A DNA stretch of 64,000 nucleotides from positions 372,001 through 436,000 of the forward strand of contig CAVZEV010000005.1 of assembly GCA_963774405.1 (NCBI GenBank), given 5' to 3'. Below the pieces are notes generated by a model, which was given only the letters and a program-made list of their open reading frames with translations, was not told the DNA's origin and ran no database searches. The translations under genes and the position numbers were made by a program. Origin of the DNA: VRUE01 sp963774405 (GTDB taxonomy: Bacteria > Actinomycetota > Thermoleophilia > Solirubrobacterales > 70-9). Of this stretch, positions 35,881 to 45,484 are shown in pieces (positions within the stretch are counted from its first letter, which is position 1; the number at the start of each line of letters is the position of its first letter).

Positions 35881-36299
35881 ATGGTGGAGTCGCTGGGCGA
35901 GATGCTGGAGCGGGCGGCGCTTTCTGAGCTCGAGAGGCGCGTGCTCGTGCGCCTCCTCGCCGCGCTGCGTGAGGGCAGCTTGGCGACGAGCTGCTCGCCG
36001 TCTGGCTGTATGGCTCCCGCGCGCGCGGCGAGGCCGATCCGACCGAGACGCACCACGACCGCCGCTCCGACATCGACCTGATGCTGATCGTCGATCCCGC
36101 CTCGGGCTGGAGCTCGTTCGGGCTTGAGCCGATCCCGCAGATCGAAGCGGCCGCCGCGGCGGAGGGCGACAGCCCCGTCTACTACTCGGCCTTGGTCTAC
36201 GACATCGATCGTCTGCGCGATCGCCGCCAGATCCGCTCCTTCTTCATTCAGGAGGTCGACCGCGACAAGCTGATCCTGCACGGGAGCGGGCTCGAGTGA
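35881..36299 (+). CDS. MNT-type nucleotidyltransferase (antitoxin), copy A, frameshifted
   Basis: The ATG at 35881 best matches the length of copy B; an ATG at 35794 in the same frame is possible but overlaps the VapB operator. After about 35975 the frame changes by one base and gives LLAVWLYGSRARGEADPTE and SDIDLMLIVDP, the GSxARGE and D-x-D metal motif of minimal nucleotidyltransferases. MNT partners AMPylate or otherwise silence HEPN toxins. The stop overlaps the HEPN start, as in copy B at 49821. Confidence 0.8.
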
Positions 36300-36529
36300 G
36301 CCCCCGCTCACAGGAGTTCATGGACCAGGCGCGCGACCGGCTGGAGCTCGCCCGGGTCGCGTTCGCGTCCGGGCATCAGCACCTCCACGCTTTCGCCCAG
36401 CGCGCCCAAAAGACGCGCGAACAAGGTGACTACGAAGCGATCACACCCGCTCCCGACGAGGCAAAGACGATCGTCGAAGGCGCAGGCGATTTCATCGCCG
36501 CGGTCGAGCAGATGCTCGCCGCCAGTTAG
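36296..36529 (+). CDS. HEPN protein, copy A, with internal deletion of the active site
   Basis: 77 aa from GTG. The first 25 residues (SPRSQEFMDQARDRLELARV) and the last 40 (REQGDYEAITPAPDEAKTIV) match copy B at 50210, which is 125 aa. About 48 residues in the middle are missing in frame, including the segment that in copy B holds the Rx6H nuclease motif. This HEPN should therefore be inactive as a toxin. It remains translationally coupled to a damaged MNT gene. Confidence 0.8.
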   Translation: MSPRSQEFMDQARDRLELARVAFASGHQHLHAFAQRAQKTREQGDYEAITPAPDEAKTIVEGAGDFIAAVEQMLAAS

Positions 36530-36627
36530 GCCGCAGCCGGGCTCCTCACCACCGAAGTAATTCGGTACTCCGATATATCCCCAGGGAACGCCTCTGGGAA
36601 CGCTCTTTTTCTTTTGGGAACTATCAC

Positions 36628-36656
36628 TTGACAACCCCCGATCGGGGTGCTTCACT
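36628..36656 (+). promoter_or_regulatory. Candidate promoter of cassette A with palindromic operator
   Basis: TTGACA at 36628-36633 is a perfect -35 box. The spacer holds the 12-base palindrome CCCCGATCGGGG (36636-36647), and TTCACT stands at -10 distance, a weak match. Just upstream are three GGGAAC motifs (36584, 36596, 36616). The rest of the 36530-36812 gap is the 5' untranslated region and the 76-nt leader; no other gene is seen there. Confidence 0.45.
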
Positions 36657-36732
36657 GGCGCCACTTGCCGGTACAGCTAGCAACTTCTAGGAACTAGCCG
36701 CACCTCAGCAAGCGATTCAGGGAACGACAAGT

Positions 36733-36808
36733 ACAGGGACATAACCGAGCCTCGAGGAAGCCGCTAAGGGAAGCGGCGGGCAGAGGGGCTCACGGGACAA
36801 GGAGAGAG
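36733..36808 (+). promoter_or_regulatory. 76-nt conserved structured leader, copy A
   Basis: 75 of 76 bases equal the segment at 51345-51420, upstream of the matching gene of cassette B. It can fold with GAGCC/GGCTC outside and GCCGC/GCGGC inside, and it ends in the Shine-Dalgarno sequence AAGGAGAGAG a few bases before the start codon. The single difference (T to A) falls at the edge of the inner loop. No known riboswitch consensus was recognised. Confidence 0.75.
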
Positions 36809-36812
36809 CTAC

Positions 36813-38373
36813 GTGACTCGCCAAGCGAATGCATCGTCCGCTGCACCCAATCGGCGCCGGGCCGGCGGCCTGCGCCTGCCCCTTCTTCTCGCGGTGGCGG
36901 TCGCGCTTGTGCTCGTGCCGGCCGCGCAGGCCCTTGCGGCCCCTTCGATGAAGGTCAACATCACCGGCCCCGGCAGCGGCGAAGTCACCAGTCCAGGGCT
37001 TCTTGGGAGTTGGTTCGGCAGCCCGTCGATGGCCTGCTCCTACAACGGCACAGCCGCGAGCGGCGTTTGCCAGAACACGCCCGAAGAATCCGGATTCGAA
37101 AGGAACAGGGAGTGGCTGGTGGCCAACCCGGTCCCCGGCTCTGAATTCGGCGGCTGGGTGGTACAGAAGGGCGAAGAATTCAACGAAACAGCATTCAGCT
37201 GCGAACCCAACTTCACCTGCGAAGGGTTCACCGAATTCTGCCCGGCGACCGAAAGCGTCGAACATGGATCGCAGTCGATGCTCGAATGCGGCTTTGCCTC
37301 CCCCGAAGTGGGCGAACCCAACGAATGGGAAGCCCAGGCCACCTTCTGCCCTGAAGGCAAGGCGATTGAAGAAGAAGGCTACAACGCCTACTGGGAAGAA
37401 AACGAAACTCTGCTTCTGGGCTGCACCACGGGCCCGGCCCACTACAAGCTCGAACCGAGCACCTCGGGCAGCGGCTCGGGAACCCTGACCTGCAAGGAAC
37501 TGCCGAGCGGCTCCGCCGAACCCTGCGCGACCCGCTACGAAGAAGGCACCGAAGTCGAAGTCATCAACACGCCGGACTTCGGCTCGGAATTCCGCGGGTG
37601 GGAAGGCGCCTGCACAGGGGCTGGCCCCTGCGTTGTGACGATGACCCACAACCAGACGGTGGCCGCCAAGAACAACCTCCTTCCCAACTTCTTCGTCTGG
37701 ACCGGTGGCAACGGCACCGTCTCGAGCGACCCCGCGGTCCTCGAATGCGAAGGCGAAGGCTGCTTCGGGCACTTCGAAGAAGAAGCGGTCGAACTGGAAG
37801 CCCACCCCGCTACGGGTTACACCTTCGCCGGCTGGGTCGGCTGCAAACACACCGGACCCGTCACCTGCACGGTCAACGTCGGCAGCGAAACCGAAGTGAC
37901 GGCGGTCTTCCTCGCCGAAGGCGCGCAGGGACCGACGGGCCCGCAGGGCAACCCGGGCGCCACCGGCCCGCAGGGCAACCCGGGGGCAACCGGGGCAGCG
38001 GGCGCCCAAGGCGCCCAGGGCACCCCAGGGCAACCCCGGTGCCGCCGGGGCAGCAGGAGCCCAGGGCCCGCAAGGAGCAGCAGGCCCCCAGGGCCCCGCA
38101 GGCCCCAAGGGCAAGGTGACCTGCAAGGTCAAGCAGAAGGGCAAGAAGGTCAAGGTCACCTGCAAGGTCTCCTACCCCAAGTCGGGCTCGAGCGGCAGGC
38201 GCCTGCGCTGGAAGCTGATGCGCGGCGGCCACGCGGTCTCCCACGGAACCTCCAAGGGGGCCCTGCGCCTCAACCTCTCCCACCTGCGCTCAGGCAGCTA
38301 CACCCTGCACGCGGGCGGGCAGAGCACCAAGATCACGATCGGCTCCGGCCACGGCAACCACGGGGCCGCCTGA
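36813..38373 (+). CDS. Cassette A protein 1: secreted protein with InlB-like repeats and collagen-like region (frameshifted)
   Basis: About 520 aa from GTG. Signal peptide at about 10-45 (LPLLLAVAVALVLVPAAQAL). The middle has Cys-rich modules of the type GWEGACTGAGPCVVTM and GWVGCKHTGPVTCTV, resembling divergent InlB B-repeats. About 22 Gly-X-Y triplets (GPTGPQGNPGATG) follow at 37920-38113, and the C-terminal domain is KVTCKVKQKGKKVKVTCKVS and a SGSYTLHAGG strand. A base is missing in the triplet region near 38030. Likely surface or fibre-forming. The next gene starts on its stop codon (TGATG). Confidence 0.8.
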
Positions 38374-41300
38374 TGCGCCCCGCCGCCAGGACATACCTGC
38401 GCTTCTCGGTCCCTGCCCTGGCGGCGCTTGCCGCCCTGGCGCTCGCCGGGCCGGCCCAAGCCGACTACGAACAGGTCGGCCTCTTCGGGCAAGAAGGCAA
38501 CGGGGCGCAGCTCGAACGTTCCACCGGCGTCGCCGTCAACTACACCGGCGCTGGCGGCGTCGAAGCAGGCAGCGTCTACGTTGCGTCTCCTTATCGCGTT
38601 TCCCGCTACAACGCCAAAGGCGAGATCAAGGAAGTCTGGGGCTGGAACACGATTGAATCGGGTCCCGACAAGGCAAGCGGCTTCGAACGCTGTCGGCCGG
38701 ACAACGGGGATGTCTGCACATCGCAAGAATCTGCCACTCCCCCCTCCGGCGAAGAAGTCGGCCAATTCGCGAGAGCCGACGCCATCGCCGTCGATCAGGG
38801 CACCGGCGATGTCTATGTGGTCAATAGGCCAAGCGTGCGGGCACACAACCTGATCGAAGTCTTCAGTGCCGACGGCTCGGAACTGGTCACACGCTTCGGC
38901 GACGCTGGCCCAAACAGTGGCGAAAGCTTCGACGAAGGCCCCGCGAAATTGCACAGCTTTCCCCCCGTCAACCGTGGCATCGCCGTCGATGAAAGCGGCA
39001 AGGTCTACCTCACCGACATCGGCAACGAAGTAAGCGAATACCGGGTGATGTGCTTCGCGCCCGAAAGCCCGGGCGACTACGAACACTACGCATACTGCGG
39101 GCGCTCGCAGGACATCAATGTGGGCCTGTTGGGCGAAAGCTACCTCAGCCTGCTCGCGCTCGACAACGCAGGCCACCTCTACGTTGGCGGTGAACGTGCC
39201 TTCCAGGAGCTCTCGTCGGCCGAACCCACCGCCGAAGCCCTCTGCACCTACAACACCCACGCGCAGGCAATTGCGATGACGGTCAACCCGCTGACCGGCG
39301 AACTCTTCTACTTCAACACGAACAACAAGAAGATCTATCGCCTGAAGCCCTGCGACCCCACAAAAGGACAGTTTGAAGAAGCCCAGGCGCCGGTTGAAGT
39401 CTCGCCACACATGGCCGTCATAAGCGTCCTTGGCGATCAACCCGACCCTCTCCTGGGGCCCCAACCGCCCACCCGGCGTGCTCTACGGGGCCGACAGGGA
39501 ATCGCATGGCTCCGAGGAACCCCCCTACCGCGGCCTCGGCTACATCCTCGCCCCGGCCGAAGCGCACTCCCCGGAAGTCCTCGCGGAGTCGGTCTCCAAC
39601 ACCCGCACGACCTCAACGGCCCTGCACGCCGAAATCAACCCCAACGGCCAGGCGACCCGCTACCTCTTCCAGTACGAGAGCGAGGCCGAATACGAAGCCA
39701 ACGAACCGGGCGAACGCTTCGCCGGGGCGATGGAAGCGCCCCCGGGCGGCGGGGAAATCGGCGGCGGCTCGATCGGCGAAGCCGTTGTCTCGATCTCGGG
39801 CCTGGCGCCCGACACCGCCTATCGCTATCGCGCGATCGCGACCAGCGAATGCAACGGGGAAGGCGCCGAACCGTGCACAGCCGAAGGCGAAGCGCTTCGC
39901 TTCGCCACCTACCCGCTCTTCCCGCCGGGGCTGCCCGATCACCGCGCCTATGAGCTGGTCTCCCCGGCGCAAAAGCACGGCGGCGAGGTGATCCCGGCCG
40001 AGCCGCTGAGCGGCAGCTGCAGTGAATGCAAGCCCAATGCCTTTGGCAACATCTTCCCGATGCAGAGCTCCCCCGACGGGGAAGCGCTCGCCTACCAGGG
40101 CCAGCCCTTCGACCCCTTCGAAGGCGCGGTCAACTACGACTCCTACGTCGCTCGGCGCAGCGCATCGGGATGGCAGAGCACCGCGCTGATTCCTGCCCTG
40201 CCGCCCGGCGGGTCCAGGCAGGTGGCCTTCGATTCTTCACTCGATCGTGGACTGCTCAACTTCGAAGTCGGGACGCCGCAGCTCGAAATCCAGCCCACCG
40301 CCGCACCGGGTGCGCGCACGCCGCTGATCACCGAGACCCCGCCCAACCGGACCACCGGCCCGAACTCCTTCCGGGTCGCCTACGGCGGGCATTCCGCGGA
40401 CTTCTCGCGGATCTTCTTCGCCGCCAACGACACTCTGACCGAAGCAACGCCCTTTGCCCCCGAACCCCCTGACCCGGGCGCCTCCAAGAACGACCTCTAC
40501 GAATGGCACGAAGGCCGGCTTACCGTTGTCAACGTCGCCCCCGGCAACGGCACGGTGCTGGCGGGCGCCTCCTTCGCTTCGCTCAGCCCCGACACCCATG
40601 GGGTCTCCCAGGACGGCTCCAGGGCCTTCTTCGAGGACGAAGCGGGCAACCTCTACGTGCGGATCGACGGTGAGGAAACCACGCAGATCAACGATGCAGG
40701 CCACTTCCTCAGCGCTTCCCCGAGCGGCGAGGAGGTGCCTGCTCGACGACGGCTGCCTCTACCCGATCGAAGGCGAATCCTGCACCGACCTGACCGAAGG
40801 CAAGGGCGGCTTCCAGGGCCTGGCGGGACAGAGCAAGGATCTCTCCCACCTCTACTTCGTCGACACAGAAGCGCTCGGCAGTGGGGAAGCCAACGAAGCC
40901 GGCGAAGTCGCCGAAGCGGGCAAGAACAATCTCTACTCCTGGAGCGGGGGGGAAGTTCGCTTCGTCGCGATTCTGCTCGCCGCGGATGGGACCGGTGGTG
41001 CCGAGAACCTCAATGACTGGGCCCCCAACCCCGCCGCCCGCACCGCCGAGGCTGGCCCCGACGGGCGCTTCCTCGCCTTCGCCTCGAAGGCGAGCCTGAC
41101 CGGCTATGACAACGTCGGGCCGTGCTTTCGCAACTACTCGACGCACGACTTCCGCGAAGCTCCCTGTTCCGAGGCCTTCCTCTATGACTCGGCCACCGGC
41201 AAGCTTGTTTGCGCCTCCTGCAACCCGACCGGCGAAGCGCCGCTCGGCGACACCAGGCTGCGCAGGATCGAAGGGGCGCCCGAAGAACTCCCCCAGCCCC

Positions 41301-41875
41301 GCTACCTGACCGACGAAGGCCGCCTCTACTTCGACAGCCAGGACTCGCTCTCAGCGCGCGACACCAACGAAGGGGTCGAAGACGTCTATGAGTACTCCCC
41401 CAAAGGAGCGGGAGCGCAGGGGACGTGCGAACGAGACGCGGGCTGCACGCGCCTTATCTCGGCCGGAACCGAAGCGGTCGACTCCAACCTGATCGCGGTC
41501 GACGAAACCGGCAAGAACGTCTTCTTCGACACCAGAGACAAGCTGGCGCTGAAGGACAAAGACGAACTGCTCGACGTCTATGACGCCCGCGAAGGCGGCG
41601 GGATTGCGGCGGAAACCGAAATCTCGCGAGCCGAATGCCAGGGCGAAAACTGCCAGGCGCCGGTTGTTCCTCCCAATGACCCGACCCCCGGCTCCTCGAC
41701 CTTCGAAGGCGCCGGCAACGTCAAGGAACCCTCGGCGGCCAAGAAGCACAAGAAGGCCAAGAAGAAGCACCGCAAGCATTCCAAGAAGAAGCACGCCAAG
41801 AAGCACAAGAAGCAATCAAAGAAGAAGGCAAAGCAGGCCCGAACCGCCAAGCGCAACCACGGAGGTGCAAAGTGA
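38373..41875 (+). CDS. Cassette A protein 2: very large secreted beta-propeller protein (two frameshifts)
   Basis: About 1165 aa from ATG. Signal peptide (VPALAALAALALAGPAQA). NHL-like propeller units (GIAVDESGKVYLTDIGNEVS, FSADGSELVTRFGDAG), then a fibronectin type III-like domain (ALHAEINPNGQATRYLFQYE, SISGLAPDTAYRYRAIA) and a second PD40/TolB-like part (FPMQSSPDGEALAYQ, RYLTDEGRLYFDSQDSL). The C-terminus is a run of Lys/His/Arg (KKHKKAKKKHRKHSKKKH), probably wall- or polymer-binding. One-base shifts lie near 39435 and 40740. GTGA overlap with the next gene. Glu is nearly always GAA. Confidence 0.85.
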
Positions 41876-44679
41876 GTCCCGCCAGGAAGCTGATCGCCCT
41901 CGCGGGCCTCTGCCTCGCCCTCGTCGTTCCGGCAACGGCCCAGGCCGATTTCGGCCTGGTGCCCGACACGACCACCGCAACGGCGCTGAACAAGAACGGC
42001 ACTATCGACGAACAGGCGGGCTCTCACCCGGGCTCCTTCGTCATTCACCTCGAACTGAACACCAACGGCTCGGGCGAACTCGAAGGCGGCGAAGCGCGCG
42101 ACGTCGTCGTCGATCCCCCGGCGGGCCTGGTCGGCAACCCCTCGGCGATGCCCGCCTGCCCGCGGCAGAGCTTCGAGGGCTTCGCCCCGCAGTGCCCGGT
42201 AGACACCCAGGTCGGCACCCTGGGCGCGACCGTGACCGTCGGCCACATCTTTGTCCCGATCTACAACATCGCCGCCCCGCCCGGCTCGCCGACCATGTTC
42301 GGTTTCAGCCTGGTGGGGAAGAACGTGCTGCAGTACGCCTCGGTGCAAAGCGAAGACGGCTACGTCCTGCGCGTCTCCTCCGTCGACGTGCCGGTAGCGG
42401 TGAGCGAAGCGACCGAGACGATCTGGGGGGTGCCCGCCGACCCGGCCAACGACGACGAACGCTTCTGCATCGAAGGCAACGGCACCTTGGTGCCGCCTTG
42501 CCAAACCACCGCTCCCGTTAAGCCCTACCTCACCCTGCCCGCGCAGTGCGACTCGCCGCTCGAAACCACCGTGCAGGCCGACTCCAAGCTCAACCCGGGG
42601 GTGTTCACGGGCGAAACGGCTCTCTCTTTGGACGCCGGCGGCAACCCCAAAGCCCTGACCGGCTGCGACGCCGTCCCCTTCGACCCCGAAATCGCCTCGC
42701 AGGCCACTTCCAAGTCCGCCTCGAGCCCCTCGGGCCTCGACTTCACGCTGAAGTTGCCGAACCGGGGTTTGGAAGCACCCTTCGCCACTGCCGAAACCGA
42801 GCCGAAGAAGGTCGTCGTCACCCTGCCCGAAGGAGTCACCGTCAACCCGTCCCTGGCCGAAGGCATCGGCGTCTGCTCGGTCGCCCAGTACCAGGCCGAG
42901 AAGCTCGAATCGCCTGCCGGCACGGGCTGCCCCGAAGCATCGAAGCTGGGCAGCGTGATCGTCCACACCCCGCTCTTGCAAGAACCCGCCGAAGGCAGCC
43001 TGTATCTGGCCGCCCCCTACGAAAACCAGTTCGGCACCCTCGCCGCCCTCTACATGGTCGCAAGAGCCCCCGAACGCGGCGTCTTCGTCAAGCAGGCGGG
43101 CCGCATCGACCTGAACCCCGCCACCGGGCAGATCGTCACCACCTTCGAAAACCTGCCGCCGCTGCCCTTCTCGACCTTCCAGCTGCACTTCCGCGAAGGA
43201 GCGAGGGCACCCCTGGCAACCCCCCAAGCCTGCGGCTCCTACACCACCACGGCCAAGCTCACCCCGTTCTCTTCCAACGAAGCGATCGAAAGGTTCGCCT
43301 CCTTCCAGATCGAAGGCGGCCCGAGTGGAGGCCCCTGCCCCTCCGGCGGCCTGCCGCCCTTCCGCCCCGGCCTGATTGCAGGAAGCATCAACAACGCCGC
43401 CGGGCACTTCTCCCCCTTCAACGTCAGGTTGTTCAGAAGCGACCAAGAACAGGAGTTCACCCGCTTCTCGATCAAGCTGCCGCCGGGGATCACCGCCAAG
43501 CTGGCGGGAACCCCCTACTGCCCCGAGTCGGGCATCGCCCTGGCCGAGTCGAGGACGGGGGTCCACGGCGCCCAGGAAGAGCTCAGCTCGCCCTCTTGCC
43601 CTGCCGCCTCTGAAGTCGGCCGCTCGCTGGCCGGGGCGGGCGTGGGCCAGGCCCTGGCCTACGCCCCGGGCAAGATCTACCTGGCCGGCCCCTACCACGG
43701 CTCAAACCTCTCGATCGTGGCGATAACCGCGGCCAAGGTCGGCCCCTTCGACCTCGGCAACGTGGTGATCCGCTACGCCTTGAAGATCGACCCCGAGACC
43801 GCCGAAGTCTTCATCGACGCCACCGGCTCGGACCCGATCCCCCACATCATCAGGGGAGTCGCGGTCCACGCAAGGGACATCCGCGCCTACGTCGACAGAG
43901 CGGGCTTCACGCTCAACCCGACCGACTGCACGCGGACCTCGACCGCCTCGACCCTCTTGGGCTCGGGCCTTGACTTCTCCTCCGAAGCAGACGACCGCCC
44001 GGTCACCGTCTCCACCCCCTACCAGGCAGCCGATTGCGCCGCCCTGCCCTTCAAGCCAAAGCTCTCGCTGAAGCTGAAGGGAGGCACCCGCCGAGGCGCC
44101 TACCCTGCCCTCACCGCCCGCGTCAAGATGAACGGCATCGGCGAATCGGGGATCTCCAGGGCCCGGGTCGTCCTGCCCTCCTCGGAGTTCATCGCCAACG
44201 CCCACTTCCAGACGATCTGCACCAAAGTGCAGTTCAAGGCCGGAGCGGGCAACGGCACCCAGTGCCCGGCGAGATCGATCTACGGCAAGGCCAGGGCGAT
44301 CACCCCGCTGCTCTCCGAACCGCTCACCGGCCCGGTCTTCCTCAGGTCCTCAGAACACCAGCTGCCAGACCTGGTCGTCGCCCTGCACAACTCCCAGGTC
44401 GACTTCGACCTGGTCGGCCACGTCGACTCGGTCAAGGGACGCCTTCGCAACACCTTCGAAGCCGCCCCCGACGCCCCGGTCTCCTCCTTCCTCTTGCAGA
44501 TGAAGGGCGGCAAGAAGGGCCTCTTCGAAAACAGCACGAACCTCTGCCGGGGAACCCACCGCGTCGAAGCCGTCTTCTCCGGCCAAAACGGCAAGCGCTT
44601 CGAAGGGCGCCCGGTCTTGAAGCCCGTCGCCTGCAAGAAGCACCGCAAGGCAAAGCGCACCGCCCACAGGGCGCGCTAG
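41872..44679 (+). CDS. Cassette A protein 3: large secreted protein of unknown function
   Basis: 935 aa, intact, GTG start overlapping the previous stop. Signal peptide to about residue 25 (LIALAGLCLALVVPATAQA), then ADFGLVPDTTTATALNKNGT. The chain is an array of beta-rich modules, with paired Cys, phrases such as DVVVDPPAGLVGNP, VVVTLPEGVTVNPSLAEGI, YLAAPYENQFGTLAALYMVA and GSDPIPHIIRGVAVHARDIR, and a basic tail (KHRKAKRTAHRAR). No known domain is recognised. Cassette B has a homologue at 55867 whose second half is nearly identical. Two bases separate it from the next gene. Confidence 0.85.
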   Translation: MSPARKLIALAGLCLALVVPATAQADFGLVPDTTTATALNKNGTIDEQAGSHPGSFVIHLELNTNGSGELEGGEARDVVVDPPAGLVGNPSAMPACPRQSFEGFAPQCPVDTQVGTLGATVTVGHIFVPIYNIAAPPGSPTMFGFSLVGKNVLQYASVQSEDGYVLRVSSVDVPVAVSEATETIWGVPADPANDDERFCIEGNGTLVPPCQTTAPVKPYLTLPAQCDSPLETTVQADSKLNPGVFTGETALSLDAGGNPKALTGCDAVPFDPEIASQATSKSASSPSGLDFTLKLPNRGLEAPFATAETEPKKVVVTLPEGVTVNPSLAEGIGVCSVAQYQAEKLESPAGTGCPEASKLGSVIVHTPLLQEPAEGSLYLAAPYENQFGTLAALYMVARAPERGVFVKQAGRIDLNPATGQIVTTFENLPPLPFSTFQLHFREGARAPLATPQACGSYTTTAKLTPFSSNEAIERFASFQIEGGPSGGPCPSGGLPPFRPGLIAGSINNAAGHFSPFNVRLFRSDQEQEFTRFSIKLPPGITAKLAGTPYCPESGIALAESRTGVHGAQEELSSPSCPAASEVGRSLAGAGVGQALAYAPGKIYLAGPYHGSNLSIVAITAAKVGPFDLGNVVIRYALKIDPETAEVFIDATGSDPIPHIIRGVAVHARDIRAYVDRAGFTLNPTDCTRTSTASTLLGSGLDFSSEADDRPVTVSTPYQAADCAALPFKPKLSLKLKGGTRRGAYPALTARVKMNGIGESGISRARVVLPSSEFIANAHFQTICTKVQFKAGAGNGTQCPARSIYGKARAITPLLSEPLTGPVFLRSSEHQLPDLVVALHNSQVDFDLVGHVDSVKGRLRNTFEAAPDAPVSSFLLQMKGGKKGLFENSTNLCRGTHRVEAVFSGQNGKRFEGRPVLKPVACKKHRKAKRTAHRAR

Positions 44680-44681
44680 GG

Positions 44682-45461
44682 ATGGGCAGACGGGCGGGGG
44701 CCCTGGCCACGGCGCTGGCCCTGCTGGCGTGCGCCTCCCTGGCGCACGCCTCGGTGGTCCAGGAAGGCAACGTCCGCATCACCGTCCTCTCCCAAGTCCT
44801 CCCCTACAAGCTGCCAAGGAAGGGAACAGCCCCGATCGCCGTCTTCGTCGCCGGGCACCTCTCCGCCCCCAAGGGCGGCATCCCCCCGCAGCTGCGGGAG
44901 ATGACCGTCGAAGTCAACAAGCACGGCCTGCTGCAGTCCAAGGGCCTGCCCACCTGCCCGCTGAAGCGAATCCAACCCGCCTCGACGCAAAGGGCCCTCT
45001 CTTCCTGCGGAGAGGCCCTGATCGGCTCGGGCCAGTTCTGGGCCCACATCGTCTTGCCCGACCAGGGCGCCTACCCGACCCACGGGAGGCTCTTGATCTT
45101 CAACGGAAGACAGAAGGGAGCGCCGGTGATCTTCACCCACATCTTCACCGCCAACCCCTTCTTCTCTTCCTTCGTCATCCCCTTCTCGATTCAAAAGACC
45201 CGCCACGGCGCCTACGGCACCAGGCTCACCGCGTCCTTGCCCCAGGCCCTGGGGGACTGGGGCTACGTCGATCGGATCAAGCTGACCTTGAAGCGCAAAT
45301 ACCGCTTCAAGGGCAAAGAGCTCTCCTACTTCAACGCGGGGTGTCCTGCTCCCAAGGGCTCTCCGCGGACGGTCTTCCCCTTGGCGCTGGCCTCCTTTGC
45401 CTTCGGGGAAGGGCTGTCGATCTCGGCGAAGGTGGAAAAGGCTTGCGGGGTGAAGGAATAG
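44682..45461 (+). CDS. Cassette A protein 4: secreted protein of unknown function
   Basis: 259 aa from ATG two bases after the previous stop. Signal peptide at about 1-24 (ALATALALLACASLAHA). The mature part has VRITVLSQVLPYKLPRKGTA, HLSAPKGGIPPQLREMTVEV, three Cys in CPLKR/SSCGEA/GCPAPK contexts and PFFSSFVIPFSIQKT. About 93% identical to cassette B protein 4 at 58670. Function unknown; tight spacing indicates one operon with proteins 2 and 3. Confidence 0.88.
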   Translation: MGRRAGALATALALLACASLAHASVVQEGNVRITVLSQVLPYKLPRKGTAPIAVFVAGHLSAPKGGIPPQLREMTVEVNKHGLLQSKGLPTCPLKRIQPASTQRALSSCGEALIGSGQFWAHIVLPDQGAYPTHGRLLIFNGRQKGAPVIFTHIFTANPFFSSFVIPFSIQKTRHGAYGTRLTASLPQALGDWGYVDRIKLTLKRKYRFKGKELSYFNAGCPAPKGSPRTVFPLALASFAFGEGLSISAKVEKACGVKE

Positions 45462-45484
45462 CGACGACAGTCGCCCGCGGCCGG

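Noticed and set aside
36733..36808. Leader as a cyclic-di-GMP or cyclic-di-AMP riboswitch
   Set aside because: The conserved core blocks of those classes (for example the GCAAAGCC region of the c-di-GMP-I class) are not present; only the two-stem outline is seen.
37920..38113. Repeated short units that might be a CRISPR or satellite array
   Set aside because: Units are nine-base Gly-X-Y codon repeats within a protein frame; there are no spacers. No CRISPR array was seen in the window.
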